Origin: Phymatolithon calcareum
Lineage: Eukaryota; Rhodophyta; Florideophyceae; Hapalidiales
Assembly: GCA_977006965.1 (NCBI GenBank)
Contig: OZ345382.1
Coordinates: forward strand, 1,983,505 to 2,047,504
Reading direction: 5' to 3'
DNA: 64,000 bases
In this document: piece by piece, positions 10,227-22,154 of the stretch
Layout: every line of letters begins with the position of its first letter
How positions within the stretch are numbered: position 1 is the first letter of the stretch
The notes under the pieces: model-generated
The model's database searches: none
Told to the model about the DNA's origin: nothing
The model's input: the letters and a program-made list of their open reading frames with translations, nothing else
Program-made: the position numbers and the translations under genes

Positions 10227-11380
10227 ATGAGGAAATTCGCTAAATGGCCAACATAAGTGGTCAAAGTACGCTAAACATCCATCGCTAGCCAATACTACTA
10301 CCCGCCCAGTACAAAATATACTATCATACTCACGCTAGCCGAAACCTACTACTCATCCGTTTCTCAGAGCACTCTATGCGACAGTGAAATTTACATGCAA
10401 TACAGCTGGAGAGGAAGCTCTTCCAGCTGAGTGAACTCTCTCCCTGTGCGATGCTGAAGGCCAGAGATGTCGCCTGTCTCTTGGAATAATAAGACTTTAG
10501 GGTGAAAAGCTGTCCCTGCGTCACGGTGGTCAGGTGGGCCGCGTCAACACTGATGAAACCGTTGTGGGCCTCCCAGGTGTCCATCGCGCCCTTTGGGCAA
10601 CAGATATGCTGTGAAGCTGCTGCCGTATCGTCCTAGAAAGAGGATTTGTGGTGAGCGTGTACACTCCGCTGGGATCGCGCTGCCGAACAGCGGCCAGGTA
10701 CGAGCGAAGTACTCTGATATGTGCCAGGTGGTGCACATCCGAGCCCAGCTTGGAAGCCACTATGGTGGGCGCCTATGTGCGCTTTAACACGGACCATTTC
10801 CGTCAGCTGTGCGGCGTTTCCACTGACTTGGCCTCTTGTGGCAACAAATTCAGTCAGCACGGGCGCCCGCCGCGCGAATAGCTCCGTCTTGAATTGGCGC
10901 TCCCTGGAGGGGCCTCCAACACAGCTGCGTCCGATTGACTTAGTGATCCTGACACCGCCAACGCTCGGCAGTGCGCTGACGTTCACGCGGAAGGTGCAAG
11001 CTGTACGCTGGCTACAGATGAATGTCAGACGCTGCTTGCTGCGCTCTCCACGGGGTGTGCCTTCCCGATTGACGGGGAGATCACGACGTTAACAACATCG
11101 TCGAAGCTTGATACAACGTAGTCGCCCACCTGTAGCACGAGCTCCTTCTTGTTCATGATTTCAGAGTGAGTAGTGCGGGAGCGTTGTGCGTTGGGCTTGT
11201 CAGACGAATTCGAAGATGTGCACAGAACTTGGATCAAGACGAAGTAGCAGCCTCTTCCCTTTTCCCTCCAAAAAACACAACTGTCAGCGCTCCACGTAAC
11301 AGATGAGTAGTAGTTTTGGCTTGGGCGGCTGTTTAGCGTACTTTGACCACTTCTGGTGGCCATTTAGCGAATTTTCTCAT
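10227..11380. mobile_element. DNA transposon remnant with about 50-bp TIRs
   Basis: The left end (10,227-10,276) and right end (11,331-11,380) are near-perfect inverted repeats with core segments such as CGCTAAATGGCCA and AAGTGGTCAAAGTACGC. The element is about 1.15 kb. TAGTAA occurs immediately outside both ends (10,221-10,226 and 11,381-11,386) and may be a 6-bp target duplication, although the TIR itself contains similar subrepeats. The interior carries a decayed minus-strand gene. I cannot assign the superfamily. Confidence 0.6.
10330..11160 (-). pseudogene. Decayed gene inside the TIR element
   Basis: Protein-like minus-strand segments follow one another in shifting frames: a start-like segment at about 11,155 (MNKKELVLQVGDYVVSSFDD), a stretch to about 10,750, one rich in His/Leu/Arg to about 10,560, and a last one to 10,330. 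At least three frame changes are needed to join them. No transposase motif is recognisable. Position between the TIRs is the only argument that it is the element's own gene or cargo. Confidence 0.35.
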
Positions 11381-11386
11381 TAGTAA

Positions 11387-11706
11387 ATACGGCAAACCTA
11401 GTGAGTATGTAAGTAATTTACTCTTCAATAATTATTATTGAAGTCATATCATTGCGAAATTAAAAAATTACAGCTCAAGAATAATGTAAATGACAGCCTT
11501 GAAGAAGCTCTACTGGGATACTTCATGATTTTATTTTGAGAGAACGCAAAGCCACTCCTTGGAGTAACGGGGCAGCTCTTCCGATATTTTCTAAGCTAAA
11601 GTCCTCTAGCAACTGAACACTTTCTTGATTCGTAATTCTCTCCCAACAAGAGCTCCTGAGAGTCCCTTGGACACAAACTCAATTTCTGTACTCATCTTCG
11701 CCGACG
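11387..11706. other. No supported feature
   Basis: AT-rich sequence between the TIR element and the LINE remnant. No frame or motif was seen. Confidence 0.5.
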
Positions 11707-13078
11707 CTAGAGTAGGTTGTAGGCGACTAGTTCGATCACTGCGGTAGTCCAGCAGTAGGCACCCAATACTGATTTTCTCCTAAGAGAAGTTTGGTTGAAT
11801 GTCAACCTCAGGCACCTTAAACGTGTTACCACTTCGTCATTGGAGTCAGATGACATGCATACTCCCACTTGGGGAGAATAAAAGACTTGAAATCCTGATA
11901 CATATTTCAGGATGGAATTCAAGGACATTAACGCCACTCTGCCTAAGATTGTGGATTCATCCAACTCTATTCCGCATTCTCGACAGTGCTGTATCGTCTG
12001 TAACGTTAGCGTTGTTCATACTAAAGCCCAGATAGGAATTTCTCCACGCTTGGTGTAGCTCTTTTCTGGAAAGCATGTACTTTTGCTTAGGTAACCCTTT
12101 GTAGTTAAGCATTTCGCTTTTTCCTGGCTTTGTGTTCCATGTCATAAAAATTTCGCATTCTTGGCCTGTAGAAGCACATCATCCGCAAATAAATGAGCTG
12201 GATGCTCGGAGAGAGTTCCTGTAACCTTTCCAGTCGCTTCGGCAAACTTATCAATTAATATGTTATAAAGGAACGGGCTTAATGGAGACCCTTGTGGAAC
12301 ACCCCTGGCGATAATGCACTATGGTTTTATTCGTGTAGACAAGCAATGCTACACGTGTGTAAGGAGGGACACTTGCACTCTCAAGGATGACATACTTACC
12401 AATTTCGATTATTAGAATAGTTTCTGTTAATTCTCCCCCTTTTTTTACTGGGCGTACATTTCTTGCCCCTGCTCTATTTAAGCGGCGATCTTAATTACAT
12501 CTTAGAATGGAGCATCTCATCATCGCACTGATTCCCACCTTTTCACTCCCACTGATTACATTCGTCCCCTGCAGATGTGATCCACGACGACATCAGCAAC
12601 TGCGCTACCATCCTAGTAATGTGCATCGGCAAGTTGGTCGTCAGACGCTCCATGAGGGTTTCCCTTGGGACACTGTCCTAGGCTGCGGATAGATCGAGGA
12701 CTGCAAGATAAAGATGCCCACTTCTCATAGTATTTTTTACCCGGATTATGGCTAGATACGTGCTCTTATCCATACGGAAACAAAGTTGTGTCTTATTGAA
12801 GCGGTATTGATCTCTAATGAAAGAGTAGAGTGCTGAGTCGACACTCTTCTTGGCTTCGCATAATAAGGAAATGGGTCGGTAGTTTGTCGCAATGCGCACT
12901 GGTCCTTTCTTGTCCCCAGAAACGAGGGAAACAAGTGATGTCCGCCCTGCATCAATTGTAAGTTGGACCGCTGCTATGTTTCATATATGCTGCACTAATG
13001 GACACCAAAAAAGGTATCATAGCATCATCAGTTTAGTGGATTTCTATTGGTGCATCTACGACGAACTGACGCCGAAGA

Positions 13079-13151
13079 GGGGAAACAAATCCCGTGTTTC
13101 CCCCATTCCGGGGAAACAAATCCCATGTTTCCCCCATTCTGGGGAAACAAA
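13079..13151. repeat. 31-bp tandem repeat, about 2.4 copies
   Basis: Copies start at 13,079, 13,110 and (partial) 13,141. Each starts GGGGAAACAAATCCC and contains TGTTTCCCCC, so each unit is itself a short palindrome. The copies differ by two bases. Confidence 0.75.
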
Positions 13152-13272
13152 TTTTCATTTCTGTTTTGTTGAAGTTTTTATGGACTTTTCCGGGGGAGAA
13201 CAAATGTATGAAAGTTTCGTTTCGGTTGCCCGCTTTCGCAAGCTTACAACACAAAAACGGGATGTTTCAGGG

Positions 13273-13458
13273 GACAAGCAGTATGTGGACCACTTTTTAG
13301 TGACACAAATGATGTGTGTGAGGCTCGGTGTGGGTCCTCGGGGACACAATTGCCCCTCGGGCTTCGCCCTCGGGGCTAATTGTGCCCCCTCGGGCCTCAC
13401 ACCTCTCCTCCCTTACATCATTTGTTTCCCTCAAAAGTGGTCCACATCCCGTACTTGT
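13273..13458. repeat. Long imperfect inverted repeat, 186 bp
   Basis: Outer arms pair through ATGTGGACCACTTTT and AAAAGTGGTCCACAT, middle arms through ACAAATGATGT and ACATCATTTGT, and inner arms through CACAATTG and AATTGTG, closing on GGGC-TTC-GCCC near 13,362. The transcript of either strand would fold into a long hairpin. Confidence 0.7.
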
Positions 13459-14121
13459 ACAAGGGAATAAGTGTTGGTTGTCTCCATTGCCGTGGGAGGC
13501 ATATCAGTCGTCCACATGTCTCGCATACTTCCTTGTTAGAATGTAGCATCTCAACTGCTAAGCCATCTGGACCAACCGCCTTCCGTTTTAGGGCTCGTTT
13601 GAGAGCTCTTTGCAGATGCCTCCTGATTGCTCTGCTCACAGTAAATCGTTCTAATTTCACTTTTCAGTCTTTTTCAGCATTGCATACATTTGAGATGTAG
13701 GCCGAGAATTTTTTTGGATGCACGGGAACTTCTGCTGCTCTGTTTTTTCCAATTCTTCTGTCCTTGCATGTCATGATCTTGCTGGTGACATTTGGCGTCT
13801 CCACGGGGCCCATCTCTTCAATTCTTTTTACAAATGACTAGAATTTTTCGTTTTACGTTTTCCGTATCTTTTCTTGAGGTGCACCTTAGCGGATTTTAAC
13901 TCTTCTTCGTTGACTTCAAGACCAGTTGTACAGCTCTGCTCTTCTTCGCCAGCTGGTCATGTTCCTTGTTCCAATGCATTGGAATTATTTATTTATTTTT
14001 ATTCTTTTCTCGGCGCAATTTCGAGAATAAATATCAAGCTGTTGAACGCATATGCAATATATTATTGTATTCAAGTTCAGTGAGGAATAAATAACTGGAT
14101 ATTCTCAATTATTGGATCCCT

Positions 14122-15850
14122 CTAGGTACCTTCTGTGGCTATAGCATTGACCTCTTCGATTCCCCACGCACCCAAGTTAGCATGAAGGAACATCTGCTTC
14201 TCGACGTTTGCAGGAATAACGTATCTTCTTCTGTCATCAAACGAGTAACCAGCGAGAGAAAAAAGCCTCTCACACATGTTCGACTTTGATACAGTGAATC
14301 GCAAGTCCATGTACTCAGAAGCAGAAGAAGTAACGCTTTTGGGACGCTTCAATGCGCGCTCGGCCAGCAATAGTGAACTGTCATCAACAGTCAAACTCAT
14401 AGCACAGACAGCCTTCTTCAATTTCTCGGTAGAACATAGCTCAGCCCCTGACAGCGCAGAAACGCATTTCTCCATAATTTTCACAATTCCGGACTCGAAG
14501 TCAGGGTGATGGATGATTGCCGCAGTCCAACTCAAGCGGACAGAAAGTTTTAGGAACTCTTCTATCACCGTATCGAAAATTATCCGGGCGTCCGCCATCG
14601 ACACGTCATCTTTTTGGAGAGCTTTAGTAATTGCATCGAATGAAGTGAATTCCTCGCATAACGATTCCACTTTTCGAGTTTGGCATGTGCTTAACGTTAG
14701 AGCATAATCCTCGTCAATATTCAGCTGGGGTAGAAACTCGTCGATAACCATGTAGCGCTAGAGCATTTGCGCTGTCGATGACCATCGGGTCACATTGATC
14801 TGGTAGGCACGTAAGTGTGTAAAGTTGCGGAGTTTTGCGGCCGGTATAGGGTACGATAGCTTATGCATGATTGCCCTGACGTTCTCAATAATGGCTTGGT
14901 GTTCGCGAGTCATGTCCTTCATGGCCAAATTAAAACGGTCGCTCGCACAACCAACAAAATTTACACGACATAAGTCCGCCAGCAATATGTCAACATGTTC
15001 GTCGAGCAGTTCTCCGAGATGAGTCCAACAACATTCGATATCGATTTTCCGAACACACTTAGTACGAACTTGAGAAATTCGTGGTGATTTGCCGCACTCT
15101 CTCCTTCTTCGTCTTCAAAAGTAGAAAACTCCAACAAACACTTCTCGTAACAGTGTGTCGTATTAGCGGAAAATTCAGGTAATATCGTGACATAGTGAGT
15201 ATCATTAACGGTCCAACCGTCAAAAACGAGTTCAAAGTTCGACGGAAGACGACGTGACAGTTACGATTCAACACTTTTCTTGAGGGCATCAAGGAACTTC
15301 ATGACGGTCTTGTAGCTCACGGAATCAAATCGAAACCCAGCAATCGGAATAGGGTCCTCGGCGACAGTAAACGGCAGCAGGCCTTTGACGATAAATTCTA
15401 GCCAGCCGTGGGCCTGCAAGGTTTTGCGAGGATAAAACAGAGAGACAGGCGTAGAAACTGGCGCGGTATTTGTGGTCGACACATTCTCGGCCGATAAAGC
15501 GTTCAGTTCTCTTGGATGCTAGGATGGAACGGGACTCAAAAAATTCGTGTAACCCCGTCCATAATCTTTCCGTCGCGTCTTACACTAGAAATTCCACAAA
15601 GCGGATTTGGGATCCGACTGCGTGAAAAATTCATCGCGAACGCACCTACCGACAACTCGCGGCATCTTTCATGCTACCGAACGGTGCTGACCTGGTCCAA
15701 AGGTCTCGTTGTACTTTGTTGATCGAAAAGATTTTCACATTCGTGCGGAAACTCTTCAATAACCGGGTCGAGAAAATGTGGAGTCCGCAAACGACACATC
15801 ATTCGCTATCGATGAGCAACATGTCACATTTCTCTTCAAGAATACATAGA
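14122..15850 (-). pseudogene. hAT-family transposase, broken
   Basis: This is a cut-and-paste transposase of the hAT superfamily. The C-terminal 209 codons (14,122-14,751) end with the dimerisation region, including SNMCERLFSLAG (about 14,251-14,283) and a Trp-containing tail. Upstream in the same frame, separated only by a TAG at about 14,758, lies a core segment (14,758-14,985) with FVGCASDRFNLA and RWSSTAQML. The next segments (about 15,059-15,260 with FELVFDGWTVNDTHYV in one frame, and 15,261-15,482 with GWLEFIVKGLLPF) need frameshifts. An expected BED-type zinc finger at the N-terminus (15,483-15,850) is too eroded to confirm. I could not identify terminal inverted repeats. Confidence 0.8.
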
Positions 15851-15973
15851 CTCAGTCGAGCGTTCTCTAATGAATAATGATTCCAAATAAACACAATAAT
15901 TGATGCAAGAACGACGATCTCAGTAAATACAATAAATATGCGCAACTCCAGAATAAATAATTAGAACAATAAT

Positions 15974-16600
15974 TTAAATAATTACAATAGAAGTTTTTTT
16001 TTCTAATGCTTTGCCTTGTTCTAAAAACCTTTTAAAACGCCCTGGTCTTGGTTTTTCTGATATCCAGAGATTAATGAGCTTTGCGTGAAATATTCCGTGC
16101 GAGGCATTCAGGTCATCAGAGCACTTCCACTCCATTTCTTTTCGATCATTCCCGGTACCCATGCTGATATTTCAGTTCTTGCTTTCTCTGCTCGTTTCAG
16201 AGATTTTTCTGCTGCCTTCAATATGAAAAACAATTTTGTGATTCATGAATAGCATTCGGACCGGCAGATGCTCTGTAGTTCCATTACAAATCCCGTCCCC
16301 TGTGTACGGCACTCCGGCTTCTGTTGCCTTTTTGAGAAATATATTAATATTGCTTCTTGCTCTCCTCGTCACAAATGTCGGCGTGCTGGCTGTCCTTTTT
16401 CTCCAGTTGTACTTCGATGACCATGACATAATCTTAGGCCCCTTCAGCTTCCCTTATGGTCCGAAACGCAATGCCGTGCCTTCAGGTCTTCCATGGTATC
16501 TGCTTTTCCACAGAAGTACTTCCGCAGATATTCAAGACACTTCTCGGACTCACATAAATTCCGAGAATCTGTATAGTCGGTTATCTGTGCGCAGTGATGT
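15974..16600 (-). pseudogene. Decayed minus-strand coding remnant, unknown
   Basis: Three minus-strand segments look protein-coding: about 16,460-16,600 with regularly spaced Cys (NLCESEKCLEYLRKYFCGKA), 16,172-16,429 (85 codons), and 15,974-16,162 (62 codons). They are in different frames. The family is not recognised. The region sits between the hAT and pogo-like elements, so it may belong to another mobile element. The 120-codon plus frame on the opposite strand (16,245-16,607) has a hydrophobic run but is probably an antisense shadow. Confidence 0.3.
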
Positions 16601-16610
16601 GTCATGAGGT

Positions 16611-17290
16611 CTCGGGTTCAATCTTCTAGGCAGGGGCGAAACAGACATTAATTTGTCCTATACGCGAGATCCAAAGAGGGTTGTTCGGGAAATGCTCAGT
16701 CACATTGTGCCAGCGCAGGTAAACGCCACTCATTGAAAATGTCGCCAAATGGATAGCTTACGTCTAAAACCTTCCTTTTTTAATTTATTCTTAATTTACA
16801 CACAAAATGGCGCTAATGATAGAATTTGAAGATGCTGACTTCCTGAAAGCTGGCTCTTAAGATAACGCGTCATGACAAAAAACGTTTCAGGAAACAGGTC
16901 CCGTTTACAGTAATGCTACTGACCAACGGCGCTGCTCCTCGAAGCACCAGAGTCAGCTCGGTGTGTTTAGAAATGATGGTGCAGAATCATTGGATGATAT
17001 GGCCTTTCATATACTTTCCATTTAGAATGTATCAATGTGCATTAGTTAAGCGTTGTTGCGCTTATGCATGAGTAAAGCATATAAGGACTAAATGTCTTCC
17101 GAGAGTCGCAGATAGCCCCACTCAACCATTCCACCATACTCTCGATCTTGCCAAGCGCCGCTCGTTTGTGACCGAGAATGTCCAACTCCGCCACCAATGT
17201 ACCGCCCTCAACCAATCAACATCACCCATCTTCTTGTCGGAGGACCCAAGTTGTTTCAACTAAGTCCCAAAGGAAGGCAGTTATTCTATA
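16611..17290. other. No supported gene
   Basis: Featureless sequence before the pogo-like transposase. It probably includes that element's left end, but I could not identify a terminal repeat. Confidence 0.4.
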
Positions 17291-17291
17291 G

Positions 17292-18722
17292 ATGATTAAC
17301 GAGGTCGAAACCTCCGGAAGTGATGACGCAATTGGCGCTCGAACTGTGCAGCACTTTCCAACCATCTTCCGAGTAACGGATATGAAGTCATATGGAGCCA
17401 ATCGGAAGAAAGCAATCCGTTGGTGGAACAGTCGCCAATCTTTTCTTCAAAAACTGACCACACCAGAGGATAAGGCTATGTTCATCCAATCAAGACGTTC
17501 CATTGGAGTTTCCCAAAGACGTGTGCCTATCAAAGCTTTAACTGGTCGTGGAAGAAAGCGATATGCATGGGTGAACTATTTACATTCTGTCCTATTGGAA
17601 GAATTTGAAAGACTGGGCGCTGCTGGTGTCTAGTTAAGCAGACGGCTTTTGAAACATATTGCACTCCGTACACTCTCCGACCCCACGTCTCCATTCGTGT
17701 CAACCGACCTTGACGATCGTACTCATCGCCCAATCATAACACATGTGACAGACAACTGGATCCAATCGTTCATGAACAGATGCCACATCGTCATACGAAA
17801 GCAGTCCGGCTCTTTGCAACGGTGCAATGCCCATAACATATACACAGAGAAGTTGATTTCCCATCATCTCGGCCAATTGGAGCGCGAATTTTCAGATGGT
17901 GTGCTGGACGAGAACATGGTGGAGAACATGGATGAGACGCACTTTATATTTAACATGGATGACCATTACTCTCTAGGAGTGTATGGATGCAAGAAAGTGA
18001 ACTATACGGACGTTGTCTCAGGCGGGGAAGGTATGACTATGGTTTTGCGTATCAGTGGAGGAGTGAACGCCAAAATTGAAGCACTATTTATGATTTTTCG
18101 CAATAGGAACAGAAACTATCCCATACTGGGTGCTCCTGACAATGTACCCTGTGTTTCATACAGAACTGGGCCGAGGGGTTGGATGGAAAAAAATGTTTAC
18201 AACCTGTGGTTAAACGAACCGCGAGCCATTTCAAGTGACCCTATTGGTCGGACGAGATCCTTGTTCATGGACAATTGCTCTGGTCACAATGAAACGCCGC
18301 AACAGGTGGAATCATTGAACTCTATCAACACTAAGATTCGGTATCTTCCACCGAACAGCACGCATATGTGTCAGCCTTTGGATTCTTTTGTTATTCAAAA
18401 AATCAAGGCTGTATGGCGAGAGGAATGAGAGGCAGAGAATTGCAGCGCATGGAAGACGGAGATTGGGCATCCGGTCCAGATGCTTCCGGCAAACTGAACA
18501 ACCCTGGTAAGACATATTATTTGAAACTCGCGGTTCGATGCATGGAAAAGGTGAACAGCATGCAGGATGAATCGGTATTCCGATTGTACGCAAGGCTATG
18601 ATACGTTGTGGTCTTGCACTAGATACAGATGGAACGTGGAAAAAGGAGCAGCTGTTCGATTACTTGCAAGACATTGTTGAAAAACACTCTGAGGAATACT
18701 GTGGCCTTGTTCCTGAATTTTG
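17292..18722 (+). pseudogene. pogo/Tigger-like DDE transposase, broken
   Basis: This is a DDE-superfamily (Tc1/mariner-pogo type) transposase of about 477 codons, close to the usual length. The N-terminal part (17,292-17,633) ends in a TAG; the same frame continues through 17,649-18,428, giving a single nonsense break. Catalytic residues are visible: first Asp in ENMDETHF, second in FMDNCSGHN, third in CQPLDSFVIQKIK, with 36 residues between the second and third. Beyond 18,420 the C-terminus continues in a second frame (GKLNNPGKTYYLKLA), then from about 18,590 in a third (KAMIRCGLALDTDGTW, ending GLVPEF at 18,722). So one stop and two frameshifts inactivate it. A polyadenylation-like AATAAA lies at 18,724-18,729, directly after the stop. 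Confidence 0.88.
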
Positions 18723-18924
18723 AAATAAAGAAATTGTGAAACAAATTTACAGCACTATTTCATCAATTTTTGTAAAATGTTGCTGCTCATTTCCCGCGAG
18801 CTTCTTTTCGACTATTACTGTAAAGTCCTTTGCTATTTTGGTGTAATTTCCTCTTCAACAATGGTTGGCGTTTCTGGTGCACCACTCACATTGTAAGTAC
18901 ATAATTCGATGCGGTTTCTGGGGA

Positions 18925-20809
18925 TCATTGTTTCGTTTTCTTTTCCGCTTCCAAGTTCGATGCTGTTGTGGTAATTACGCTTTGGATCTCCGGTGCTGGG
19001 CTTGGTGTTTCTTCATCTTCAGCGCCTGCTGGATTGTTTCCTTCTTCTATGATATCCGCTGGCATGTCAGGTGCTGCGTGGCTCTCTGTAACGTTTTCCT
19101 GTTCTTCACATGGCGGAGAACATTGTGCTTCATTCCTCGATCGCTCCGGTTTCTCTGGAGTCTGATTAAAACGAGCACTTGGATCCCAAGCAGAGGGGCT
19201 TTGCAGTACTGACGTCTTGAGAGTTCGTGCTGCAATCCCTTGTTCTTGTGGAATTCTTCCGTATGCTGCCATGAAACTATCTATGTTCAGTCATGCTCTT
19301 TCAATGAACTTTATCTCTTCATCAGCTTTCTTCTGATTGTTCCGGTAGCACTGTCTCCTGTGAAAATCAGCAGTCGCTCCAGCACATTGCTGCATTCGTT
19401 TTCTTATTTCCCATAGATTTCTTAGGGCTCGCTCTCTTTCCGTAAGCATTTTTGAGCGTGATACGGAGTCATCGAATAGATTATAGTCTGGTTGATGCCC
19501 GAGCCTCGATCCCTTGAGTGTCGCGATAGCTCTGTCCACGAAGAACTCGTCCGATAGGATCTCAATTCTGAATCTGCCAATGAATGAAAGGCCAAGTACT
19601 GCTTTCCTTGGGAGTACTTTCATGTGCTCATCATAGAGTTCAACCTCATCCATCCTCTCGATGCCTGTGAAATACAGTGGGGATATTCGAGATTGATTCG
19701 TATTTTCTTGTGTCTGCATTAAAAACTTGACGGAAGTTATTGACGGCAGTGGGACTACGCTGCGAGTGATTTTCGAGAGGTGGCAGAAACTACGCAACTG
19801 CTGCTGCGTACGACTGAGCACGATCGGATGAGTACACTGGTGGTGCGTGGGCACTGCCTCTGTTTCTGATTGGAGCAATCGCTGCTTGAGTACAATTTGT
19901 TCTTGGTATTTCTCTTGTTTGGCGTTTCGTTGTTATGCCTTTCGAGTACTTCACGTTCTTCTCTGACGTTGTCATTGACATCGTCGTTTTCGCTCGGTTG
20001 TACTTCTCGCGTTCGCGGGATCTCGTTTCGAGCGGCCGTTGTGGCTTCCTCAGACTCGTTGGATCTTCTCATTGTACGCACTTGAGCTTCTACAAGTGTC
20101 ATCCTCTCGCATAGCTCATGCACGGTCAACAGAATAGAATCAATTTTCTTATTAACATCGCATGACACCCCTTCCACAGCTTTCTCCAGGTTTATGCCAC
20201 TGGACTGCACCTTGGATATCTCCGCGATCTCAATTTCCAGTGACACCACTTTTCCTTGGGTGTGCGACTTTCTGGCCTTACATAATGCGGAAATTCCTTC
20301 TCCGGATGGATGAAGTAAGTCACATTGGTTGCATGGTAGTTTTTTCGCACCTTCAGAAATCGTTCCTTGATCTTGCTACCGTGAACTTCTCTCCTATCAC
20401 GCTCGCTGTACTCATTCTATGACCTGGTTCTTATATCTTCTTAAGTTTTCGTCAGCTCCTCCTTCCATTCTACAACTGTCTTCTTCACATGTTTACACAG
20501 CTTGAGCGGCGAACTCCTCAGCTCTCTTTAGTGCAGAGCAATGTCACGTAGCTATTCCAATTCTTCCTCCGTTACACTAAGGGATGAATCGCTTTGACCG
20601 CTGAATGAAGTTTCGGACCTCTCCGTATCAGATCCTGTCTCCGCGCGAGTGTGATTACTATCCTGCTTAGAGCACAGGCCAGTGACCACCGTTGTGCGAA
20701 TTTGGGCCTCTTTTGCATACTTATATTTGCCATTTCCATTGCTGGCACGGTTTTCTCGTTTCAGAGACTTGACATTTTCTGAGACGGACTTTGCCGTCAA
20801 CGTTCCCAT
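18925..20809 (-). pseudogene. LINE ORF1-like protein remnant
   Basis: The minus strand carries a set of consecutive protein-like segments: 20,552-20,809 (Ser/Glu-rich), 19,755-20,249 with a heptad-like coiled-coil stretch (KKIDSILLTVHELCERMTLV), then in another frame 19,291-19,878 with an RRM-like block (FTGIERMDEVELYDEHMKVL), and in that same frame past a single TGA to 18,925, where it ends in a Pro/Glu-rich tail. Coiled coil followed by an RNA-binding-like domain is the plan of many LINE ORF1 proteins; that assignment is inference. It has the same strand as the RT at 11,707-13,985, and the two could be parts of one element separated by later hAT and pogo insertions. Confidence 0.45.
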
Positions 20810-21303
20810 TCTATGCGAGAGCGATTTTTTATGCTGAAAACGCCATGGCTCTCAGTCCCAATCCGGCAGCTCAGATGGAACCATGTCCTGCAAAATTAAT
20901 CGGACGGAAGCGTCTAGCTGTGCTCTTACAACTCGGCTTGGCCCCTCCTGATTTGATGAACTTCTTATCCCAGAATCGCGAAACTCGGGAAAAGGTGCAT
21001 AGTCTCTCCTTTTTTACAAGTTGTGCTCTCCCGAGTCTCATGGTAAAATGCAAGAGGAGGTGTTTTCTAATGGCCTTCTATCGCATACAGAAAACCGTTT
21101 TGCGTTTCTGCTAAGAGGACCTCAAGATTGAACTGCAGGCTCAGCCCTTATCAGCAAATCGCGTCGACCACGTTATCCTCTTTCGTACAGATTTAATACG
21201 AAATTGCAAAATTTGGACGAATGAATGGCCTCCTGCAGATTCTCCGGCAGCGGCACCGATTAGAATGCGTGACCTCTATCAGTACTTCGGCATTCTTTCT
21301 TAA
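20791..21303 (+). pseudogene. Possible decayed coding remnant, unknown
   Basis: A plus frame of 107 codons ends in TAA at 21,112-21,114, and the same frame continues protein-like to a second TAA at 21,301-21,303 (RVDHVILFRTDLIRNCKIW in the second part). Together this would be about 170 residues. No family was recognised. The weak start and the overlap with the minus-strand remnant keep this tentative. Confidence 0.25.
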
Positions 21304-22154
21304 TTGATTGGAATTTTATATTAGTCAGATGGTACGAAACTGTCATTTGAACCTACAAATCATCCTCAGCGTTCTTTAAAGGAAAAATGTTCTACTGCTG
21401 CCTTTGCGGCAACCGCTGGAGTGGGAGTCACCTACGGACTTGTTTCAAGCGTATAACATGTCACGGCCCTGATTGCGTTCGAGCGAACGCCAGCGATGAG
21501 AAGACCTGTTGTACTATGTTGCACGAGTCATCTTTCTTTCTCTATTCGGTAAGAAATAGCTTTCACTGAGGGTGAGCGCCAGAAGTTGTTCTGCAACAGC
21601 TTCTCATTGATCAAAAATCTTAGAATCGCTAGGGTCTCTCAGGTCAAAGCTCATCTGCGCGTTTTGTCTAAACTCGACCGTTAAACTTACGTCTGGAGAC
21701 CGAGCGCCCACTACTGCATAAAATCAGGTGTTCAGTAGTTCTTTGCAACCAGAATTGCAGGCCTTGCGGACTGGACCGTACGAAATTGTTTCGTCCTAGC
21801 ATCCGAGCCGGAGACGGTCACCATAGAGGTGTACTACACTTTCAGTTGGTACAAAACTACCTCTGCTCATCCATGTGATATGAGTAGCTCTTTGGGAAGT
21901 GTGAGAAGCCGACAGACTGTAGAGCAGCTCCCGCATTATATTGACACCTTGGCTTTGGTCTTCGGCAAGGAGACACTGGCAGGGATAGTTATCGACAGAC
22001 AGCACCTAGCTGCCACTGGCAGTTGTGCACGACAGTGTCTCCCGAACATGGCGATCGCGAGACAACATCCACGTAAGCCAGAAACTGCGGTTGACTGAAA
22101 CGCATAAATAGTTCGTAGAGATCCCAAGTCTGTGAGAAGCTACAGGACTCACAA
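21304..22154. other. No supported gene
   Basis: Frames below 90 codons without motifs. Nothing recognised. Confidence 0.45.

Larger units (their letters stand above)
12926..13460. mobile_element. Foldback insertion inside the LINE RT
   Basis: This segment interrupts the LINE between two RT blocks that are normally adjacent. It contains 31-bp tandem repeats (13,079-13,151), a 186-bp imperfect inverted repeat (13,273-13,458), and near its left edge a GAGGGAAACAAGTGATGT stretch. That stretch matches, in inverted orientation, ACATCATTTGTTTCCCTC near the right edge. A CTTGT pentamer flanks both sides and may be a target duplication. No coding capacity is evident; the 192-codon plus frame across it is a by-product of the repeats. 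The exact ends are estimates. Confidence 0.55.
11707..13985 (-). pseudogene. LINE ORF2 reverse transcriptase, interrupted
   Basis: This is a non-LTR retrotransposon reverse transcriptase with most catalytic blocks readable in order on the minus strand: a linker region (to about 13,985), AVGPDGLAVEML (about 13,570), WRQPTLIPLYK (about 13,480), ATNYRPISLL (about 12,880), motif A LDLSAA followed by a TAG where Tyr or Phe is normal and then DSVPRETL, motif B GVPQGSPLSP (12,274-12,303), and the catalytic FADD (12,178-12,189). Thumb-like sequence with YLGFSM follows to about 11,950. Frameshifts and stops make it inactive. The step from LIPLYK to NYRPISLL, normally contiguous, is split by about 530 bp of foreign sequence (12,926-13,460). 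No RNase H or endonuclease domain is seen here. Confidence 0.85.

Noticed and set aside
10721-11092. 123-codon plus ORF
   Set aside because: It lies antisense to the decayed gene in the TIR element and has no motif.
12892-13470. 192-codon plus-strand ORF
   Set aside because: It crosses the junction of LINE antisense and the foldback insertion and is built from its palindromic repeats.
16245-16607. 120-codon plus ORF with a possible membrane segment
   Set aside because: The opposite strand is more protein-like over the same bases, and the hydrophobic run is explained as its complement.
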